A stretch of DNA of 64,000 nucleotides from Moorella sp. Hama-1 (lineage in GTDB: Bacteria > Bacillota > DSM-521 > Neomoorellales > Neomoorellaceae). The notes beneath the pieces were generated by a model, which did not search any database, was not told where the DNA came from, and saw only the letters and a list, made by a program, of their open reading frames with translations. The position numbers were made by a program, and so were the translations under genes. The stretch spans positions 1,484,501 to 1,548,500 of the forward strand of contig NZ_AP024620.1 in the NCBI RefSeq assembly GCF_023734095.1, read 5' to 3'. This document shows, piece after piece, positions 18,862 through 26,058 of the stretch (its first letter is position 1; each line of letters starts with the position of its first letter).

Positions 18862-18890
18862 ATTTTAGCTTCATAATCTCTATTTGTCAA
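18862..18890 (-). promoter_or_regulatory. Near-consensus sigma-A promoter of the catabolic operon
   Basis: On the minus strand TTGACA (18890-18885) and TAAAAT (18867-18862) are separated by 17 bp. The -35 box is only 12 bp from the end of the neighbouring insertion sequence. Confidence 0.8.
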
Positions 18891-18901
18891 TAGGATGTTT
18901 C

Positions 18902-18916
18902 ATTGAGCTTTTTGCG
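18902..18916 (+). repeat. Left terminal inverted repeat of the IS
   Basis: ATTGAGCTTTTTGCG, exact complement of 20543-20557. The next bases on the two sides are only loosely similar. Confidence 0.75.
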
Positions 18917-19118
18917 CTGCACCCGTTTATGCCTGTTTAAGGCAGCATTTTAGCTCCAAGAACGCTTATCACTATGATTAATACGCAAGCATCTAAGCCG
19001 TTCCGGAAGCATTTTCTCCATAAATTGCCTGGAATACCACTAACAGGGGGGGTAAAAATGGGTAGACTATCACCCTACTGTTCGTGACCCAATTTAATAT
19101 TTGCGGTTGGTGGCTGCT

Positions 19119-20334
19119 TTACGCCGCCACCAAGCTTCGCATCTTCTCGGCCTGGTTCTCCTTGATGCGCCCCAGCGCCATCGCTAGCATGACGCATAGT
19201 GCCAGCCCGCACCGCAGCTTCATTTTGGCCATGCCGCGAATGGTATGCAGCTCGAAGCCAAAGGACACATCTAAGCGGCTGTTTACTCGTTCCACCGCCG
19301 TCCGCTTGTCGTACTCTCTCTTCCATTTGTAGCTGGTACGGTCAATCGGTGTAAAGACCCGCCGGTCAACCGCCAGTGGAATCCGGACCCCTTGCACTAC
19401 CGGACACTGGGCCTGACCTTTACAGTTAATGCCCATTTGCTTGGCCGGGCAAAGCTTCTTTAATGTGTTACGGTCTTTTTCAAAGCCGCCGTTTATCATC
19501 TCCCGCTGTTTCCCTGTTTGGGGACATACGCAGTAGACGGTTCCTTTATAGTCGTAAACTACATTCTCTCTGCCTTCCAATAATCGCGTTGGGTCGGGAT
19601 CCTTCCACATGTTGCGAATATCGATTACCGGCTTGATATGGTATTTATCCCAGCACCTGATGATGAGCTTCGTATCGTCATAGCCGCGGTCCGCTGTGAG
19701 CGTTTCAGCTACTTCAAGGGTTTCCGGCTGTCTTTCCTGCATCTGATCCAGCAAGGCATGCCCCTGGGTTATATCTGCAGCCGATGCTTTCGTTACCTTA
19801 AACGCTACCGGCAGTTCAGCGGTATTCTTTTTTCCCGTAGTCGGCATCCGTGTCCCGCCGCCCATCCGCAGCCTCGTTCCGATTTTTACCCTTGGCCAAG
19901 GAGGAAATGGCTTTGCTGTCCATGGCCAGGTGTCGACCAAAGTCAGGGAGCTCTTTCCTAATCTGCTGCACCAGGTTATCAAATAGACCATCCACCATGG
20001 AAGCGTAGCCGAATAGCGTTTTCATAAACCGGGTGTAGACCCACGCGGGAGGCACTTCTCCCTCAAACCCACACATCTCCCGTAGTTGAGCGTTACGTTT
20101 GAGTTCTCGGCGCAAGCTCTCGATGGAGGGATGTTGAAAGACGATGCCGGCTAAAAGGGAGTTCCATACGGCTCTGACCGGATAGTCATTACGCCCTTTA
20201 TTACGTTTTCGTTCCAGAGCCTGCATCAGGTCTTCATCCGGCATGTGTTCTAATACCAGCCGGAGTCGCTCCAAGTCCCCTAACTTTTCAATTTCGTTCC
20301 ACCCAAACAGTTTCAGTTGTGGTATAATAGCCAT
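19119..20334 (-). pseudogene. DDE transposase, internally deleted and frameshifted
   Basis: The 5' part reads from an ATG at 20334 (MAIIPQLK, after AAGGAGGAG) to a TGA at 19816. It contains the first catalytic Asp in LAMDSKAI (residue 139) and ends DADYGKKEYR. The rest continues in another frame from AELPVAFKVTKA, with the second Asp in LTADRGYDD and the Glu in KREYDKRTAVERVN. Related IS4/IS5/IS1182-type transposases have about 25-30 residues between these two blocks (a WGVK/LWEKV/WFGYK region), so the defect is a small internal deletion that also shifts the frame. A functional transposase cannot be made unless the shift is bypassed. Confidence 0.85.
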
Positions 20335-20542
20335 GAAGGTGCTCCTCCTTCTTTGTGTGTTTTTTTGCTGGGCTAAGCTAAAGATTCTACACAAAGATGA
20401 GGAGTACCTTTTTTTCGCTGGGGTGAATTTCTTTGGGAGGCTTATTTTTTGTCCCTCAAAACTCCAATCTACCTGTTTATTTTGGGGTAAAGTCTTTTTT
20501 CCCCTCTTTTGCATCCGTTGCCCTACCTGGTTTCGCGGTCAT

Positions 20543-20557
20543 CGCAAAAAGCTCAAT
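20543..20557 (-). repeat. Right terminal inverted repeat of the IS
   Basis: CGCAAAAAGCTCAAT, exact complement of 18902-18916. Confidence 0.75.
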
Positions 20558-20577
20558 AAGAACTTAACATGCATGAA

Positions 20578-20594
20578 GCCCCTTTAACAGGGGC
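20578..20594 (-). terminator. Possible terminator of the DUF302 gene
   Basis: GCCCC and GGGGC pair across a 7-nt loop just beyond the stop codon. The T-tract that follows on the minus strand is poor, so this is a weak call. Confidence 0.4.
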
Positions 20595-20601
20595 CTTATC
20601 T

Positions 20602-20994
20602 TCACCGGGCTGCATCTACGATAGCTCTAATTTTAGCATCTACTTGATTGGCTACTTCCTTCAGATCGGCATGGGGGAAAAACTCGGCCAGCATGGTGGG
20701 TCGCAAGGCGCTGATGTAGGTCTTACCCTCCCTGGTGTAGACGTTCACCTTGCAGGGCATCATCAGGCTGATCATCACGTCCCTGGCCAGGACTTCGTGG
20801 GCGTAGCGGGCATTGCAGATCTCAATGATTTTTAGCGGCTCAGAATCGTAGCCTTTGCTCTTCAGGGTGGCCTGGACGTCATGGACATGCTGGACCTTCA
20901 TGCCCTGGGCGGCAGTGGCCTCTTCGACGGCTCTAACGGCGTCTGCAAAATCCTTATCCGTAGTGACGGTATAGCTGAGGTCTTGCTGTTCCAT
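20602..20994 (-). CDS. DUF302 domain protein
   Basis: A 130-residue protein starting at an ATG after GGAGGGG. It contains a DUF302 domain: an N-terminal YTVTTDKDFADAV, a central PLKIIEICNARYAHEVL and MMPCKVNVYTREGKTYIS. The domain is small, alpha-beta and of unknown function. Its single conserved Cys in MPCK, after the acidic central strand, suggests ligand or metal binding, but this is not established. The gene stands alone. Confidence 0.85.
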   Translation of the reverse strand: MEQQDLSYTVTTDKDFADAVRAVEEATAAQGMKVQHVHDVQATLKSKGYDSEPLKIIEICNARYAHEVLARDVMISLMMPCKVNVYTREGKTYISALRPTMLAEFFPHADLKEVANQVDAKIRAIVDAAR

Positions 20995-21148
20995 GGTAAT
21001 ACCCCTCCATTGAAATGTAAAAAATGCCCTTTAAAGTCTGTCTTTCATGGCTTATTACTATGATACTAATTGTTACATACGCTGTCAATAGGTATGGGCG
21101 GAGCTTGGGGAAAGGCAATACTCTAGAAACGTTAAGAAATTGAGCGCG

Positions 21149-21195
21149 AAAAAAGGATAGGCTTTTTTAGTGTCAGATTACTAACAGGCCTATCC
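21149..21195 (-). terminator. Intrinsic terminator of the SPFH gene
   Basis: GGATAGGC (21155-21162) pairs with GCCTATCC (21188-21195). On the minus strand the second arm is followed by a run of six T. Confidence 0.7.
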
Positions 21196-21271
21196 CCTTC
21201 TTTTTTCTTGCCATAAATGGACTATACGGGAATGATATTGGGTATCGGGAAAGGAAGGGAGCTGTTTTAAC

Positions 21272-22282
21272 CTACCCGGCGAGGCTGTTTTCCTGCCCTT
21301 CCAGGCACTTTCCCTGACTGCCGCCTTTTCCTCCCCCCTGGCCCGGAGCCAGGATTTCTTTAATCGCTCCCAGGGACCCCAGGACATTGGCGGTCTCGTA
21401 GGGGATAAAGACTTTGTTGTGGCTGTCGGCCAGCTTCATCAGGGCTTCAATGGATTTCATGGTGAGCATCTTTTCATCCATGTCGGCTTCTTTCAGGGCC
21501 TTCATGACCAGCTCAATGCGGTTGGCATCGGCAGCGGCCACCAGTTTAATGGCCTGGGCCTCACCTTCGGCCTTTTTAATGTTGGCTATTCTTTCGGCCT
21601 CGGCGCGGAGGATCTGGGCTTCCTTTTCGGCCTCAGCCCGCAGGATCTGGGCCTGCTTGTCGCCCTCGGCCTTTTTGATTTCTGCTTCCCGTTGTCCTTC
21701 AGCCTGGAGGATGGCCGCCCGCTTTTCCCGTTCGGCCCGCATCTGGGCTTCCATGGCCTGGCGGATGTCGGCCGGCGGGTTGATGTTTTTCACTTCAACG
21801 CGCTCCACCCGGACGCCCCACTTGTCGGTAGCTTCATCCAGCACCAACCGCAGGCGGTTGTTAATCTCATCCCGGGAGGATAGGGTCTGGTCCAGTTCCA
21901 TGTTACCGATAATATCGCGCAGGGTGGTCAGGGTCAGGTAGTGCATGGCCCGCACCAGGTCGGCAATCTCGTAGGTGGCTTTAAAGGGGTCGGTGATCTG
22001 GTAGTAAACCACCGTATCGATCTCCATGGTTACGTTATCTTTGGTGATAACTGGCTGGGGCTCGGAATCGAGAACCTGGACTCTAAGGTCCACCACCCGC
22101 CGGACGTTGTCAATAACCGGGATAATAATGTTCAGGCCGGAGTTACAGGTTTTATAATACTTGCCCAGGCGCTCAATAATCAGAACCTGGGACTGGTGGA
22201 CAATACGCACTGTCCGGGCTACCAGGGACAGGGCGAAGATAATCAGGATGAGCAGCAATAAAAAAGTAAAGATATCGCCCAA
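21272..22282 (-). CDS. SPFH/stomatin-like membrane protein
   Basis: About 336 residues, with one N-terminal membrane segment (FTFLLLLILIIFALSLVA) followed by a band-7/SPFH domain (VPVID-like IIPVIDNVRRVVDLR, QVLDSEPQPVITKDNV). A long Ala/Glu/Lys coiled coil with repeated ILRAEAEKEAQ units follows, then a C-terminal tail ending in Gly/Gln-rich sequence. The frame opens at 22363, but GGAGG sits 8 nt before a TTG at 22282 (LGDIF), which starts just before the membrane segment; I prefer this TTG. These proteins form ring-like membrane scaffolds, usually with an NfeD partner, whose gene lies directly upstream. Confidence 0.88.
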   Translation of the reverse strand: MGDIFTFLLLLILIIFALSLVARTVRIVHQSQVLIIERLGKYYKTCNSGLNIIIPVIDNVRRVVDLRVQVLDSEPQPVITKDNVTMEIDTVVYYQITDPFKATYEIADLVRAMHYLTLTTLRDIIGNMELDQTLSSRDEINNRLRLVLDEATDKWGVRVERVEVKNINPPADIRQAMEAQMRAEREKRAAILQAEGQREAEIKKAEGDKQAQILRAEAEKEAQILRAEAERIANIKKAEGEAQAIKLVAAADANRIELVMKALKEADMDEKMLTMKSIEALMKLADSHNKVFIPYETANVLGSLGAIKEILAPGQGGGKGGSQGKCLEGQENSLAG

Positions 22283-22454
22283 AATAACCGCCTCCAAGAA
22301 TAAATAGATTTGATGGCTTTCCCTCTGAAAAAAACTTCGGGAATTTTCCCTGCCAGTAGGCACAAATCTTTACCCGAGCGATACCTGGGGTTGAGGAGCA
22401 GTCCCAGGGTTGACAGGCAGTGCAGAACTAATACATAGAGACTACGGTCTTTGT

Positions 22455-22883
22455 CTATGGGGCTTCTTTCACCAGGAGTTTTGCTCCTTCTACTCGTATC
22501 ACCTCGACCAGCGTGCCGGGAGCCAGGATCTGGCCGTCCAGGCTACGAGCCGACCAGGTTTCCCCGTTAACTTTAACCAGACCGCGATCACCGGTTACCT
22601 CTTCGGCAACATACCCCCTTTGCCCTACCAGGGCATCGGTATTGGACGGGCGTCCCTGGTGATTAACTACAAAGGTGCGTTTGAGAATTGGCTGGACAAA
22701 GACGGCCAGGATAATTGATATAACGACAAAGATGCCCACCTGGTAGCTGAGGGATAAACCTAGGGCCTGGCTCAATGCCGCTCCCAGGGCACCAACGGCA
22801 AAGAGGATGAGATAAAAGGTCAGGGAAAATATCTCGGCTATAACCAGGGCAATGGCGATGGCTACCCAGATTTGCCAGGCCAA
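22455..22883 (-). CDS. NfeD-family membrane protein
   Basis: A 142-residue protein beginning at a TTG 6 nt after GGAAAGGAGG. It has two or three membrane helices (residues 4-22, 26-45 and 50-68) and a C-terminal OB-fold-like NfeD domain containing GQRGYVAEE and GETWSARS. It is the short NfeD form without the serine protease domain. NfeD proteins work with SPFH/stomatin proteins, encoded 170 bp downstream here, in membrane organisation or quality control. Confidence 0.88.
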   Translation of the reverse strand: MAWQIWVAIAIALVIAEIFSLTFYLILFAVGALGAALSQALGLSLSYQVGIFVVISIILAVFVQPILKRTFVVNHQGRPSNTDALVGQRGYVAEEVTGDRGLVKVNGETWSARSLDGQILAPGTLVEVIRVEGAKLLVKEAP

Positions 22884-23205
22884 ATTATTTCCTCCTTTCC
22901 GTTTATAACTCCATTATACCTCCATTATACCTTATTTCCGGTGTTTTGGGTTAGTTTTAACAAAAAATTAAAGATATGCTGCAATACTAAACGGATTCTT
23001 GGTATTTTAGAACCAGAGGCGTGCCCGCAAGATTCAGGCCGCCCTTTCTGGAAAGGGGGCATTCCGGTTGGGGGATCTGCCGCGTCTTTACACGGCGTGC
23101 TAAAATAAAAGTATAACAGTGAGTTAGCGCTACCTGGCGTCCACCCTGAAAAAGAAGGTAGAAGGCTGGTGCCGGGGTTAAAGTCCCGAGAAAGGGGGGC
23201 TATTC
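22884..23205. other. 322-bp divergent intergenic region with hairpins
   Basis: No ORF is evident. The right half is rich in potential secondary structure: a CCCTTT/AAAGGG hairpin around 23045, a GCCG/CGGC pair near 23080-23097, and CGGG/CCCG just before the next start. This could be a structured leader of the plus-strand gene. It does not match any riboswitch class that I can recognise. Confidence 0.4.
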
Positions 23206-23871
23206 TTGCTCTTTACTGGACTGCAAATAAAAAGAAGGCCCGGTCCCATCGTCGTCGCCGCGCCCCACGACGGGGACGATACCGACGGCCTTTCGGATGG
23301 CAACAGTGGCCTGATTGCTGCCCGCCTGGCGGAACACCTGGGAGCGAGCCTGGTCCTGGCCCGTAATTTACGCCGCCTGGTGGATATCAATAAGGACCCA
23401 GAAAGCCTCGCCGATCCCCGGCTGGCGGCCTGGTGCCGCCGCTACCAGCAGCATATCTTTCGCTCTCTTCCCCTCCTGGTGCTGGAGATCCACGGGCATA
23501 TCAGTGGTAATTTCGACCTGGAGATCTCTACGGGTTACCGGTGTATTGACGCTTCCTATCGCCAGCGCCTGGAGCTTTACCGCCGGGACCTCCAGCAGTC
23601 TATCGCTAGACTATGGCGTCCTGAAGGACAGTTAAGGGATATAAAAAAGCCCTCCCTGGGGGTTTTCCCCCTGGACCAGCAGGTGAAGCTCAAGGCTACC
23701 CGGACCTATACCTTTCACCTGGTCCGGGCCCTGCGTTTGCTGGGTTTCCCCTGTTACGGCCTGCATGTGGAGATCCACCGTTACCTGCGTCTTCCCCAGC
23801 CGACGGGGCCGGATATCCATAGCGCCCTGGTCGAGATATTGAGTACTGGCCTGAACCGCTTTTTATCATGA
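23206..23871 (+). CDS. N-formylglutamate-amidohydrolase-like protein
   Basis: A 221-residue protein; the start is a TTG (decoded Met) about 6 nt after AAAGGGGGG. The N-terminal IVVAAPHDGDD, an acidic SDGNSG, the RLVDINKDPES segment and EIHGHISGNFDLEISTG resemble the metal-binding HxG, DVN and H-containing regions of N-formylglutamate amidohydrolase and related zinc amidases. No histidine-utilisation genes are nearby, so hydrolysis of an N-acyl amino acid or peptidoglycan-like amide is possible but unproven. The family call is tentative. Confidence 0.6.
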   Translation: MLFTGLQIKRRPGPIVVAAPHDGDDTDGLSDGNSGLIAARLAEHLGASLVLARNLRRLVDINKDPESLADPRLAAWCRRYQQHIFRSLPLLVLEIHGHISGNFDLEISTGYRCIDASYRQRLELYRRDLQQSIARLWRPEGQLRDIKKPSLGVFPLDQQVKLKATRTYTFHLVRALRLLGFPCYGLHVEIHRYLRLPQPTGPDIHSALVEILSTGLNRFLS

Positions 23872-23917
23872 CGATAAGGGCGATCAGCTTTGTCGCACAC
23901 GCCTGCCACCCGGCACC

Positions 23918-24730
23918 TCAACTGCTTTTGGCCAGGGCGATAAGGCTCCTCATCGCCTGGTAAGCTTCCAGGTAATCATCACCCGTATAGGCAATGGTTA
24001 CAGCATTAAGTCTCCGGCTGCGGGGCAGGATGGCTGCTGCTGCGGCCCGGGCCGGGTCGTTAAATTCTATAGTTACCGTGGCCGGGGCCGGCGCCGACAG
24101 GGGCTTGAGGTTTTTCCTCTCCAGGGCCCGGGCTATTCCCTGAAGGAGTTTCGCTCTGACTTGGCGCGGGGATAACGACCGGGCGGCATGATAGTTAAGG
24201 GCCTCTTTGACGATCACCACTTCTATTTCTCCCAGCAATTTCCGGGCTTCACCTGCTAGGACCTGGTCGCCGCTTACCATAACCACCGGCACGCCGAAAT
24301 AACCGGCCAGCAGGGCGTTCAGGCCCAGTTCGCCCATTTCCTGCCCGTTAACCTGCAGGCAGTGGACCACATCGCTGTAGGTATGGGCCAGGATCCCCGC
24401 ACTGCCGGCCCGGGCGTGGTAACCCAGGAAACAGGCAGCTGTAAAGCCCCGGTCGATACCTTCCATCATACCCAGTTTCTTTGGCGTGCCGGTGATTAAC
24501 TGGGCTCCGGGATGCAGGTTTTCAACCAGGAGGTTACGCATCCCGCCGTGGGCATCATTGATGCAGACGGCCGTGGCCCCGGCCTGCAGGGCCCCATGGA
24601 TGACGGTATTGACTTCCGCCGTCATTAACCTCTGGTAACGGGTATACTCCCCCCCACCGCGGGTTTCGACCTGCTCCCAGGCCCAGACCCCGGCGACTCC
24701 TTCCATATCCGCCGATATGTAGACCCGCAT
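23918..24730 (-). CDS. M55-family D-aminopeptidase (DppA-like)
   Basis: About 270 residues. AAGGGGGG is best spaced for the ATG at 24730 (MRVYISADMEGVAG). The SADMEG motif, CINDAHGGMRN and FLGYHARAG supply the Asp, Glu and His zinc ligands of the DppA family, and VVMVSGDQVLAGEA follows. DppA from Bacillus is a self-compartmentalising D-aminopeptidase that frees D-Ala from short peptides. No dipeptide transporter is adjacent here. Membership of the family is clear and the substrate is inferred. Confidence 0.88.
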   Translation of the reverse strand: MRVYISADMEGVAGVWAWEQVETRGGGEYTRYQRLMTAEVNTVIHGALQAGATAVCINDAHGGMRNLLVENLHPGAQLITGTPKKLGMMEGIDRGFTAACFLGYHARAGSAGILAHTYSDVVHCLQVNGQEMGELGLNALLAGYFGVPVVMVSGDQVLAGEARKLLGEIEVVIVKEALNYHAARSLSPRQVRAKLLQGIARALERKNLKPLSAPAPATVTIEFNDPARAAAAAILPRSRRLNAVTIAYTGDDYLEAYQAMRSLIALAKSS

Positions 24731-24884
24731 CTCCATTACCCCCCTTAGAATCATGTGATAACTTCGCCGGTTAGCCTTGCAGTAAATGTTTGGAAATCCC
24801 TTGCGGTAAGCCTGGCTTTGATGCTAACGGCATACGGCACCGTACGGCTAAAATTGGCGGTGGAGTAATTACATCATATGTAGA

Positions 24885-24900
24885 AGGGCCGACCGGCCCT
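24885..24900. terminator. Possible terminator after the HMA-like gene
   Basis: AGGGCCG and CGGCCCT form a 7-bp palindrome with a 2-nt centre, just downstream of the minus-strand stop at 24914. A second short palindrome, AGGAGCAGCTCCT, follows it. There is no strong T-run. Confidence 0.35.
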
Positions 24901-24913
24901 AGGAGCAGCTCCT

Positions 24914-25216
24914 TCAAGCCTTTTGGATATAGCGGTAACCGAGCTTGGTGATGTGGTAGCCGATGGTTTCCAGGTTTATCTGGGGCAGATTATAGGTCAC
25001 GGTCACCCGCCGGTGCCGGGGGATGATATTTACGCTTACCACCCCTGGCAGGTTCCGCAGGGTGTTGCCGATTTTTTTACAATCCTCTTCGGTTTTCATA
25101 TCAGTGACGATCAGGGTCATGGTGACCTGCCGGATCTGGGGGGAATAACCAGATTGCAGCTCGTGGAATTGTTTGCCGGCCAAAGCCTCCCTAGCCTTCT
25201 GGCTGTACCAGCTCAT
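24914..25216 (-). CDS. HMA-like small protein without the metal-binding cysteines
   Basis: A 100-residue protein beginning MSWYSQKAREAL. Residues from about 28 on have the beta-alpha-beta pattern of heavy-metal-associated domains (TLIVTDMKTEEDCKKIGNTL, then GVVSVNIIPRHRRVTVTY, then INLETIGYHITKLGYRY). The CxxC metal site is missing; only one Cys remains. It is therefore probably a metal-independent HMA-fold protein. The ribosome binding site lies just inside the end of a truncated dispersed repeat, which forms the leader of this gene. Confidence 0.6.
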   Translation of the reverse strand: MSWYSQKAREALAGKQFHELQSGYSPQIRQVTMTLIVTDMKTEEDCKKIGNTLRNLPGVVSVNIIPRHRRVTVTYNLPQINLETIGYHITKLGYRYIQKA

Positions 25217-25230
25217 GATGAACCCCTCCT

Positions 25231-25309
25231 GTTCACCGCCGCCCCTCTACGGCTTGGCGCAAGAATCTTACGCATCGAACCAAGTAGTCCTACGCCTGTA
25301 CCCGCCAGC
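25231..25309 (-). repeat. Truncated third copy of the ~300-bp dispersed repeat
   Basis: Read on the minus strand it starts with GCTGGCGGGTACAGGC and continues through CTTGGTTCGATGCGTAAG to GGCGGCGGTGAAC. This matches the left 80 bp of the copies at 41335 and 55568, in the opposite orientation. It ends at the ribosome binding site of the HMA-like gene. Confidence 0.8.
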
Positions 25310-25450
25310 CCCTTCGAGAGCCTTTTTTGTTGTTCGTGCGGGGGGTGTTGGCTCCATAAGGTGTTTCTCCAAAATAATACTTTGCCATCAACCATCTGCT
25401 ATTAGAACCACGCTCTTGCACAATGAGCCACCGGCTCACTTGCCCCCGCC

Positions 25451-25732
25451 TCAGGGGCTCAGGCGCCGGAATTCCACCCCTTTCTGCTGGAGCAGGTAAT
25501 CGATAAAGGATGGTGTGATCCTCTCCGGGTCATAGACTATTTTGACCAGGCTACCTCCCTGCTGGGGTAACTGGATCTCCCGGACCAGGGCAGCCAGGGT
25601 GTAGTAAACGGTTTCACGGATGATCGGGGTTTCCATATTAGGTATAATGTAGGTAACTTCCTGATATTGATGGGACGGGGATTTTTCCTGGCGGGCATCA
25701 ATCCACATCCTTACCTTTGGTTCCACTTCCAT
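25451..25732 (-). CDS. Small HMA-like/unknown protein
   Basis: A 93-residue protein starting at an ATG 3 nt after GGAGGTGCG (MEVEPKVRMW); the open frame upstream of this start is not needed. The pattern strand (QEVTYIIPNM), helix (RETVYYTLAALVREIQL), strand (GSLVKIVYDPERI), helix (SFIDYLLQQKGV) is the beta-alpha-beta-beta-alpha order of an HMA fold, again without the CxxC metal site. It resembles the neighbouring protein in length and fold, so the two may be diverged partners. I do not recognise a function. Confidence 0.55.
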   Translation of the reverse strand: MEVEPKVRMWIDARQEKSPSHQYQEVTYIIPNMETPIIRETVYYTLAALVREIQLPQQGGSLVKIVYDPERITPSFIDYLLQQKGVEFRRLSP

Positions 25733-26058
25733 CGCACCTCCAGAAACTGTCCTGGTTGAAAAATATATGGGCACCTATCCTTCATGTTTTGTTAGCCTTC
25801 CAGTGGGAGAAACTGGTCAGCCAGCATACCTGTTCCCTGTTTTATATCTTATGCACCCACCGGCCTGTTGCCAGCTGAAAAATTATTAACAAAATAACCC
25901 AGCAAGCAATAATTGCCTTTGTCCCATCCTGCCGATTATTACCCCCCATGTTGACGGTTGGGTTTTTAATCCTGTCTTAAGGAACTAATTTCCCAGGTTC
26001 ATCCCCCCCCTCGCTGACATATGCTGTAATAGTGATTCTATGAAATGAGGGGTGAAAG
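25733..26058. other. 326-bp divergent intergenic region
   Basis: I see no ORF or strong repeat. Close to the plus-strand gene there is CATATGCTGTAAT, which contains both a CATANNNT sporulation-type -10 and a TGnTGTAAT extended -10. No matching -35 is clear. The ribosome binding site is GAGGGGTG just before the ATG at 26059. Confidence 0.4.

Larger units (their letters stand above)
18902..20557 (-). mobile_element. Inactive insertion sequence with 15-bp terminal inverted repeats
   Basis: ATTGAGCTTTTTGCG at 18902-18916 is repeated exactly in inverse orientation at 20543-20557, giving an element of 1656 bp around a broken DDE transposase gene. No convincing target duplication is visible outside the repeats. 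The element forms the upstream edge of the fifteen-gene operon. Confidence 0.75.

Noticed and set aside
18902-20557. Target-site duplication for the insertion sequence
   Set aside because: Bases outside the 15-bp repeats (GGATGTTTC and AAGAACTT) do not match.
22884-23205. Possible riboswitch before the amidohydrolase-like gene
   Set aside because: Several short stems are possible but none of the riboswitch consensus cores I know is present; kept only as a structured intergenic region.
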